This document shows positions 58,476 through 64,000 of a stretch of 64,000 nt of DNA, one piece after another. A model generated the notes under the pieces. It did no database searches. It saw only the letters and a program-made list of their open reading frames with translations, and was not told where the DNA came from. Numbering within the stretch: the stretch's first letter is position 1; every line of letters begins with the position of its first letter. The translations under genes were made by a program, and so were the position numbers. The DNA comes from Promicromonospora sukumoe 327MFSha3.1 (lineage in GTDB: Bacteria; Actinomycetota; Actinomycetes; Actinomycetales; Cellulomonadaceae): the NCBI RefSeq assembly GCF_000385135.1, contig NZ_ARQM01000016.1:62001-126000 (forward strand), read 5' to 3'.

Positions 58476-59396
58476 ATGACACCAGACGGTGGTATCCGCG
58501 CGCAGGGCGTGCGGCGTTCGTTCGGACCGGTCCACGCCGTGGCCGACGTCGACCTGGTCGCCGCGCCGGGCCGGGTCACCGCGCTCATCGGCCCCAACGG
58601 GTCGGGCAAGACGACACTCCTGCTCATGCTCGCGGGGCTGCTGACGCCCGACGCGGGCACCATCAGCATCGCCGGGGCCGACCCGGTGACGCAGAACTAC
58701 GCCGCGCGCTCGCGGACGGGCTGGATGCCGGACGTCTTCGGCACCTGGGACTCGCTGACCGCGCGCGAGGTGCTGACCACTGTCGCGGCGGCCTACCGGA
58801 TCGACGCCGCGACCGGCCGTGCCCGCGCCGGCGAGCTGCTCGAGCTGGTCCACCTCTCCGAGTTCGCCGACCAGCCCGCGCACGTCCTGTCCCGCGGCCA
58901 GAAGCAGCGGCTGGGCCTCGCCCGGGCGCTGGTGCACGACCCCGACGTCCTGCTGCTGGACGAGCCCGCCTCCGGGCTGGACCCGCGCTCCCGCGTGGAC
59001 CTGCGCGTGCTCATGCGCCGGCTGGCCGCCGAGGGCAAGACGGTGCTGGTCTCCTCGCACGTGCTCACCGAGCTCGACGAGATGGCCGACGACGCCGTGT
59101 TCATCTCGCGCGGGCGCACCGTCGCCACCCAGTCGGTGGCCGACGGCGACCGGCCCCGCGAGTGGCGCCTGACCGCGCTGGACGCCGAGGCGCTCACGGC
59201 CTGGCTGGACGAGAACGGCCCGGCCTACCGCCGGGAGTCGGACAGCCCCGCGGTGCTCGTCGAGCTGACCGGCGACGCCGCGGCCGCGGCGCTGCTGCGG
59301 TCGGCGGTCGAGGCCGGGATCGACGTGTCGAGCCTCGCCCCCGCGGGCGGCGTTCTGGAGCAGGCCTACCTGGCCCTTGAGGAGGAGCGGCGATGA
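58476..59396 (+). CDS. ABC transporter ATPase
   Basis: The 306-aa protein has Walker A GPNGSGKTT, a variant signature VLSRGQKQRLGLARAL, Walker B LLLDEPASGLDPRS and the switch His in SSHVLTEL. It resembles ABC-2-type exporters (CcmA/NatA group). It overlaps the permease gene by 4 bp and powers it. Confidence 0.95.
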   Translation: MTPDGGIRAQGVRRSFGPVHAVADVDLVAAPGRVTALIGPNGSGKTTLLLMLAGLLTPDAGTISIAGADPVTQNYAARSRTGWMPDVFGTWDSLTAREVLTTVAAAYRIDAATGRARAGELLELVHLSEFADQPAHVLSRGQKQRLGLARALVHDPDVLLLDEPASGLDPRSRVDLRVLMRRLAAEGKTVLVSSHVLTELDEMADDAVFISRGRTVATQSVADGDRPREWRLTALDAEALTAWLDENGPAYRRESDSPAVLVELTGDAAAAALLRSAVEAGIDVSSLAPAGGVLEQAYLALEEERR

Positions 59397-60532
59397 GCGC
59401 TGAGGTGGAAGTGGTGGAGCAGGCACCGGCCCCCGTGCCCGGCACGCGCGGCACCTGGTCCCTGTCCTGGCACGGCCTGCGCACCGTCACGGTGCTGGAG
59501 CTGCGCCAGCGCGTGCGCTCCACGCGGTGGAAGACCGCGCTGATCGTCTGGTTCCTCGTGGTCGGCCTGATCACGATGCTGACCACCGGGGCGTTCGCCA
59601 TCATCTCCGGCGACGGCGGCACCGACGAGACCTTCGGCGGGATGGTCTACAGCATCGTCGTCGGCTTCGTGCTGTTCCTCGGGCTCCTGGTGGCGCCCAC
59701 CCTGTCGTCGGGGGCGATCAACGGCGACCGGAACGCGGGCACGCTCGCGACGCTGCAGGTCACCCTGCTGACGCCCGCGGAGATCGTGCTCGGCAAGCTC
59801 GCCGCGGCCTGGATCGCGGCGCTCGCGTTCCTCGTGGCCAGCATCCCGTTCCTGGTCTGGGCCCTGGTCGGCGGAGGCGTGTCCTGGCTCGCCCTGCTCA
59901 CCACGGTGCTCATGCTCGCGCTCGTGCTCGGCGTGGTGTGCGCCATCGGGCTCGGCTTCTCGGCCGTGGTCTCCAAGACCTCGGGGTCCGCGGTGCTCAC
60001 GTACCTCACGGTCGGCGGGATCACCGCCGTGCTGCCGATCCTGTTCGGCCTGCTCGTCCCGGCGACGACCACGACCGAGAGCGTGCGGGTGTGGGCCGTC
60101 GAGGCCGGGTACACCTGGGAGGAGACCACCGCGCCCGAGTGCGAGTGGCAGACCCAGGAGACCCAGGTGTGGCACAGCGAGCACACGTGGTGGCTGCTCG
60201 CGCCCAATCCGTTCGTCGTGGTCGCCGACGCGCAGCCGCTCGGCGACCCGGAGACGCTCGGCGAGGACGAGAACATGCTCGCCGTGCTGCAGTACGGCGT
60301 CCGGTACGCGCGCACCGGCGACTCCGGGCCGCAGGACTGGTGCACGGGGGTCTACATGGGTGAGGGCCCGCAGCCCGAGTCGCCCGTGGAGCCCGTCCAG
60401 GTGACGGACCAGCTCGTCTGGCCGTGGGGCCTCGGGTTCGACCTGCTGCTCGGCGCGGCCGGCGTGATCGTCGCCGTGAACCGGCTGCGGGTCCCGACCG
60501 CGCGGCTCGCGCAGGGGACCCGCGTCGCCTGA
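59393..60532 (+). CDS. ABC-2-type transporter permease
   Basis: The 379-aa protein has about six or seven membrane helices (VLELRQRVRSTRWKTALIVW and LVAPTLSSGAINGDRNAGT typical of ABC-2 permeases) and a soluble loop with several Cys/Trp (about residues 230-330: ECEWQTQETQVWHS, QDWCTGVYMG) before the last helix. The substrate is unknown. Confidence 0.9.
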   Translation: MSAEVEVVEQAPAPVPGTRGTWSLSWHGLRTVTVLELRQRVRSTRWKTALIVWFLVVGLITMLTTGAFAIISGDGGTDETFGGMVYSIVVGFVLFLGLLVAPTLSSGAINGDRNAGTLATLQVTLLTPAEIVLGKLAAAWIAALAFLVASIPFLVWALVGGGVSWLALLTTVLMLALVLGVVCAIGLGFSAVVSKTSGSAVLTYLTVGGITAVLPILFGLLVPATTTTESVRVWAVEAGYTWEETTAPECEWQTQETQVWHSEHTWWLLAPNPFVVVADAQPLGDPETLGEDENMLAVLQYGVRYARTGDSGPQDWCTGVYMGEGPQPESPVEPVQVTDQLVWPWGLGFDLLLGAAGVIVAVNRLRVPTARLAQGTRVA

Positions 60533-60535
60533 CCG

Positions 60536-61105
60536 TCAGGAGTGGAGGGCGTCGTACTCCGCCTCGGCGGCGACGTCGTCCTCCACGTCCAGGCGCAGGT
60601 GCGCCAGCAGCACCTGCAGCACCCGCAGGGCCGACGCCGCGCGCTCGCCCCACAGGGAGAAGTAGGAGAACTGCCACCACCACAGGGCCTCGAGCTCGTG
60701 GCCGCCGTCGAAGTGCTGCAGGCCCTTCGCCAGGGCCTCGGCGACGCAGGCCAGGTCGCCGGACAGCGACGCGGCGCCGACGTCCTCGCCCAGCACCGGG
60801 TCCACGACCTCGGTGTAGTCGTCGAACCCGTCGAACATCTTGGACAGGGCCTCGCGCAGCGGGTCGAGGTCGGTGTCGGGGCCGGCGTCCGGCTCGTAAC
60901 GCTCCTTGGGCACCACGTCCACGATCGCCGCGAGCCGCGCCCCGGCGGCCAGCAGGTCGGACGTCGCCAGCACGAGCAGCGAGAGCTCTGCCCCGGGCAT
61001 CCCGCCCGAGGCGACCTGCGTCACCGTCGACAGGAACGTCCGTGCCTGTACGGACACCTGGTCAGCGACCTCTCGGAGGTCCGACCCGGGCGTGATCTCG
61101 CTCAT
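60536..61105 (-). CDS. DUF5063 protein
   Basis: The 189-aa all-helical protein is the DUF5063 that follows recR in many actinobacteria. It contains LEALWWWQFSYFSLWGERAA, a Trp-rich conserved block. The ATG at 61105 has AGGTGGGG upstream; a GTG at 61117 is in frame. It starts 12 bp after the recR stop, so cotranscription is very likely. Function unknown. Confidence 0.88.
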   Translation of the reverse strand: MSEITPGSDLREVADQVSVQARTFLSTVTQVASGGMPGAELSLLVLATSDLLAAGARLAAIVDVVPKERYEPDAGPDTDLDPLREALSKMFDGFDDYTEVVDPVLGEDVGAASLSGDLACVAEALAKGLQHFDGGHELEALWWWQFSYFSLWGERAASALRVLQVLLAHLRLDVEDDVAAEAEYDALHS

Positions 61106-61117
61106 CGTGATCCCCAC

Positions 61118-61741
61118 CTACTTGTCGTTGCCGATGCTCTTGTCGTTGGCGATAACCCGGCGGCCTTCGAACGCGCGACCGAGCGTCACCTCGTCCGCGT
61201 ACTCCAAGTCTCCACCCACGGGCAGACCCGAGGCCAGCCGCGAGACAGTGATACCCATATGGCCCATCAGTCGGGAAAGATAGGTCGCCGTGGCCTCTCC
61301 CTCGACGTTCGGGTCGGTGGCGAGGATGACCTCCTTGACCGTCCCGTCCGCGAGCCGGGCCATGAGCTCGCTGATGCGCAGGTCGTCCGGGCCGACGTTC
61401 TCGATGGGATTGATGGCCCCGCCGAGCACGTGGTAGCGGCCCCGGAACTCGCGCGTGCGCTCGATGGCGACCACGTCCTTGGGCTCCTCCACGACGCAGA
61501 TCACCTCGTCGCTGCGCCGCGGGTCGAGGCAGATGCGGCAGCGCTCGGCCTCGGCCACGTTGCCGCACAGCTCGCAGAACCGCACGCGCAGCTTCACCTC
61601 GGTGAGCGCGTCGACCAGCCGCTTGACCTCGTGGTTGTCCGTGGCAAGCAGGTGGAACGCGATGCGCTGCGCACTCTTGGGCCCGACGCCGGGAAGCCGG
61701 CCGAGCTCGTCGATCAGGTCTTGGACCGCGCCTTCGTACAC
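61118..61741 (-). CDS. recR: Recombination mediator RecR
   Basis: The 207-aa protein begins [20 protein letters not shown] (helix-hairpin-helix DNA-binding), has a zinc finger [16 protein letters not shown], and a TOPRIM domain ([15 protein letters not shown] to EATATYL). It acts with RecFO to load RecA on gaps. GTG start at 61741. It is on the opposite strand from dnaX, not in the common dnaX-ybaB-recR operon. Confidence 0.97.
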   Translation of the reverse strand: MYEGAVQDLIDELGRLPGVGPKSAQRIAFHLLATDNHEVKRLVDALTEVKLRVRFCELCGNVAEAERCRICLDPRRSDEVICVVEEPKDVVAIERTREFRGRYHVLGGAINPIENVGPDDLRISELMARLADGTVKEVILATDPNVEGEATATYLSRLMGHMGITVSRLASGLPVGGDLEYADEVTLGRAFEGRRVIANDKSIGNDK

Positions 61742-61767
61742 AAGAGGTCAGCCTACGGGGCGGCACA

Positions 61768-62550
61768 ATGCAACACGTGCCCGAACTCGACGTCCTGACC
61801 ATCGTCCTGCTCCTGCTCGCCGGCCTCGCCGCCGGGTGGGTCGACGCCGTAGTCGGCGGGGGAGGTCTCATCCAGCTGCCCGCGCTGCTGCTCGTGCCCG
61901 GGATCAGCCCCGTGCAGGCCCTGGCGACCAACAAGTTCGCCAGCATCATGGGCACCTCGACCAGCGCCATCACCTACTACCGGCGCGTCCAGCCCGACAT
62001 GCGCACCGCGGGGCCGATGGCGCTCGCGGCCCTGGCCGGCGCGTTCGGCGGCGCCATCGGCGCCTCGCACATCCCTGCCCAGCTCTTCAAGCCGATCATC
62101 CTCGTGGTGCTCGTCGGCGTGCTGGCCTGGACCCTGCTCAAGCCGAACGTCGGCCAGCACGACGACCTGCGCTGGGTCGGCAACGGCCACCGGCGCATCG
62201 CCGCCCTGATCGGCCTGCTCATCGGCGCCTACGACGGCCTGCTCGGCCCCGGCACCGGCACGTTCCTGGTCATCAGCCTGGTCAGCGCCCTCGGGTACTC
62301 GTTCCTCCCGGCGTCCGCCATCGCCAAGATCGTGAACTTCGCGACCAACCTGGGCGCGCTGCTCTTCTTCGTGCCCAGCGGCGCCGTCATCTGGGCCCTC
62401 GGCCTCGGGATGGGCGTGGCCAACCTCGTCGGCGCCTACATCGGCGCCCGGATGGCCGTGGCCAAGGGATCGAAGTTCGTCCGCGTCGTCTTCGTCGTCG
62501 TGGTCGGGGCCCTGATCGCCCGCCTGGCCTGGGACGTCTTCGCCGGTTAG
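61768..62550 (+). CDS. TauE/SafE-family sulfite exporter-like permease
   Basis: The 260-aa protein has about eight membrane helices and the family motifs DAVVGGGGLIQLPALLLVPG and ALATNKFASIMGTST, with a second half GAYDGLLGPGTGTFLVI. Members export sulfite or sulfonate-linked anions. The start is 26 bp from the divergent recR start. Confidence 0.92.
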   Translation: MQHVPELDVLTIVLLLLAGLAAGWVDAVVGGGGLIQLPALLLVPGISPVQALATNKFASIMGTSTSAITYYRRVQPDMRTAGPMALAALAGAFGGAIGASHIPAQLFKPIILVVLVGVLAWTLLKPNVGQHDDLRWVGNGHRRIAALIGLLIGAYDGLLGPGTGTFLVISLVSALGYSFLPASAIAKIVNFATNLGALLFFVPSGAVIWALGLGMGVANLVGAYIGARMAVAKGSKFVRVVFVVVVGALIARLAWDVFAG

Positions 62551-62589
62551 GACGGGCGGTAGCCGCCGCGAGATCTGCGGTAGAGGTTG

Positions 62590-62647
62590 CGCGGATTTGT
62601 AGGTACACCTGCCGCGGATTCGCAGGTGTAGTTTCGAAACCGCGGAT
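62590..62647. promoter_or_regulatory. Repeats upstream of the DUF4143 ATPase gene
   Basis: CGCGGAT occurs at 62590, 62613 and 62641. An inverted repeat TACACCTGC (62604-62612) and GCAGGTGTA (62622-62630) with a 9-nt spacer surrounds the middle copy. It is the likely control region of the ATPase gene, 12 bp from its ATG at the right end. Confidence 0.65.
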
Positions 62648-62658
62648 AGGATCGCGGT

Positions 62659-63924
62659 ATGTCTGACCACGTTCCTCGTCGAGCCCTTGCCGATCTCGTA
62701 CGGCGCGTAGGTGCGTTCCGGGTCGTCGTCGTGGGAGGACCTCGACAGGCAGGCAAGACGACGCTGCTGCGAGAGCTGCACGGGGAGTCGGGTGGGACCT
62801 TCTCGACCCTGGACGACGCCACGACGCTCAGCACCGTTCGTGATGACCCGACCAGTTTCGCCGCCTTCGGTGAGACGCCCCGGATCATCGACGAGGTTCA
62901 GCGCGGCGGCGACGGACTACTGCTCGCAGTCAAGGCGGTCACCGACAGGAGCGATGCCCCCGGACAGTTCGTGCTCTCCGGGTCGACGCGGTTCCTGACG
63001 GTCCCCACGCTCTCCGAGTCCCTGGCGGGTCGCGCGGTCTTTCTCGACCTCTGGCCGCTCAGCGCGGCGGAGCTCACCCGGACAGATGCGGATGCGATGG
63101 CCGAGCTGTTCGAACCCGATCGGCTGACGTCGCGCACTCTGCCGACCGTGTGGACGCGAGAGCAGTACTTCTCCCTGATCTGCGCCGGCGGATACCCCGA
63201 GGCGATCCGTCTCGGTCCCGAGCTGCGTGACGACTGGTTCGACAGCTATGTCTCGACCGTCGTCCTGCGGGACGTCGCGAGCTTCGCGGACGTGCGTCAC
63301 GTGAGCACCGTCCCGCGACTGCTGCGGATCGTCGCTGCTCGCTCGGGCTCCGGCCTGGTCGTCACCGACATCTCGCAGAGCCTCGGCATCGCCCAGCCCA
63401 CGGTTCGCGACTATCTCGGTTACCTCGACATCGTCTACCTGACGTCGCGTCTGCCGGTCTGGTCCAACAACCTGACCTCCAGGCTGACCAAGACCGCCAA
63501 GGCCTACGTCACGGATTCGGGACTGGCCGCGTCACTGGTGGGTGCGGAGGCCCGCACGGTCGCCCAGCCGGGGCACCAGCTGTCCGGCATGCTCACGGAG
63601 ACTTTCGTCTTCACGGAGCTCACAAGGCAGCTCGCCACCAGCGCCGTGCGTGCGGACCTGTCCTACTACCGCGACCGCGAAGGGCGTGAGGTCGACTTCG
63701 TGCTCGAACGACGCGACGGCTCTGTCGTAGGGATCGAGGTCAAGGCGTCCGGCTCGGTGAGGAGCGACTCGTTCTCCCATCTCGCCTGGATGCGCGACAA
63801 GCTGGGCGAGCGATTCAAGGCCGGGTACGTGGTCTACCTCGGTGAACATGTCCGACCGTTCGGCGACCGGCTCGCCGCCCTGCCCCTCTCAGCGCTGTGG
63901 GGCGGGCGCGAGCTGCCCCAGTGA
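62659..63924 (+). CDS. AAA ATPase with DUF4143 and C-terminal nuclease-like domain
   Basis: The 421-aa protein has Walker A GGPRQAGKTT (about residues 26-35), Walker B in PRIIDEVQR, a DUF4143 middle with a winged-helix-like segment (VTDISQSLGIAQPTVRDYLG), and a C-terminal EVDFVLERRDGSVVGIEVKA stretch that resembles a PD-(D/E)XK nuclease core (D...ExK). Function is unknown; members sit in mobile or accessory regions. Its codon use is less extreme than the neighbours, consistent with transfer. Confidence 0.9.
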   Translation: MSDHVPRRALADLVRRVGAFRVVVVGGPRQAGKTTLLRELHGESGGTFSTLDDATTLSTVRDDPTSFAAFGETPRIIDEVQRGGDGLLLAVKAVTDRSDAPGQFVLSGSTRFLTVPTLSESLAGRAVFLDLWPLSAAELTRTDADAMAELFEPDRLTSRTLPTVWTREQYFSLICAGGYPEAIRLGPELRDDWFDSYVSTVVLRDVASFADVRHVSTVPRLLRIVAARSGSGLVVTDISQSLGIAQPTVRDYLGYLDIVYLTSRLPVWSNNLTSRLTKTAKAYVTDSGLAASLVGAEARTVAQPGHQLSGMLTETFVFTELTRQLATSAVRADLSYYRDREGREVDFVLERRDGSVVGIEVKASGSVRSDSFSHLAWMRDKLGERFKAGYVVYLGEHVRPFGDRLAALPLSALWGGRELPQ

Positions 63925-64000
63925 CGGCATGAGCGTGACCCGCCGTCCCGCACGGTGAACGCCGAAGCGCCCGGAATTCCCGCCGTCGTACCATCGATTC

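Noticed and set aside
1-64000. CRISPR arrays, insertion sequences and phage genes
   Set aside because: I saw no regularly spaced direct repeats, no transposase or integrase, and no phage structural gene in any frame.

Overview
The window is high-GC chromosomal DNA from an actinobacterium. Codon third positions are almost always G or C, GTG and TTG starts are common, and several products point the same way: a mycothiol/DsbA-type nitroreductase homologue, F420/deazaflavin-type oxidoreductases, DUF5063 beside recR, and an FMN-riboswitch-controlled PnuC-family riboflavin transporter. The overall gene content suggests Micrococcales, perhaps a Promicromonosporaceae or Cellulomonadaceae relative. 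That placement is inference from gene content, not a search result.

Layout. 1-8 kb: divergent upp (cut by the left edge) and tadA, a two-gene unit of an EgtD-family methyltransferase and a membrane protein, a sirtuin, a transglutaminase-like protein, and a three-gene cassette (DUF4956 membrane protein, VTC-type polyphosphate polymerase domain, carbohydrate-binding lipoprotein). 8.2 kb: tRNA-Ser(CGA). 8.5-13 kb: small accessory genes, including a GntR/UTRA regulator facing a 27-aa membrane peptide and a 99-aa unknown, flanked by two related 63-aa proteins. 13-16 kb: an HxlR regulator divergent from two tandem imine-reductase-like dehydrogenases. 16-25 kb: SGNH hydrolase and glycosyltransferases, a GT87-like membrane glycosyltransferase, an Nramp transporter, and a histidine kinase/response regulator/DUF4097 operon. 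25-34 kb: acyl-CoA dehydrogenase, Gfo/Idh/MocA oxidoreductase, riboswitch plus ribM, redox enzymes, a secreted cutinase/PET-hydrolase-like enzyme and a uracil permease. 34-46 kb: a TetR-controlled drug-type ABC exporter, a LytR_C protein, a YcnI copper protein, two tandem TetR regulators, an arginase-family enzyme, a Tat-exported phosphatase, DoxX with MarR, and an SDR with MarR. 45.7-52.8 kb: tRNA-Ser(GGA), the SRP RNA, metQ-metN-metI, dnaX and a NUDIX gene. 52.8-64 kb: two MarR units, a NADAR protein beside a RlaP-type nucleotidyltransferase, a beta-lactamase-fold hydrolase, an ABC-2 exporter, DUF5063 and recR on the reverse strand, a TauE permease and a DUF4143 ATPase.

Working together. 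Several units show their regulation in sequence: clear palindromes lie between divergent or autoregulated regulator genes (HxlR, TetR, four MarR genes), and the FMN riboswitch sits in front of ribM. The most unusual signals are a four-copy dispersed palindrome (about 21-nt arms, 4-nt loop), a 72-bp imperfect palindrome that lies in frame inside a hydrolase gene, the paired imine reductases that differ at the catalytic position (Asp versus Tyr), the NADAR/RlaP pair, and the small-protein GntR locus.

Most stretches between genes are short. The longest without a confident gene are 28395-28760 (riboswitch and leader), 46111-46497 (metQ leader with hairpins) and 13054-13334, where I see no clear element except the ribosome binding site of the next gene.
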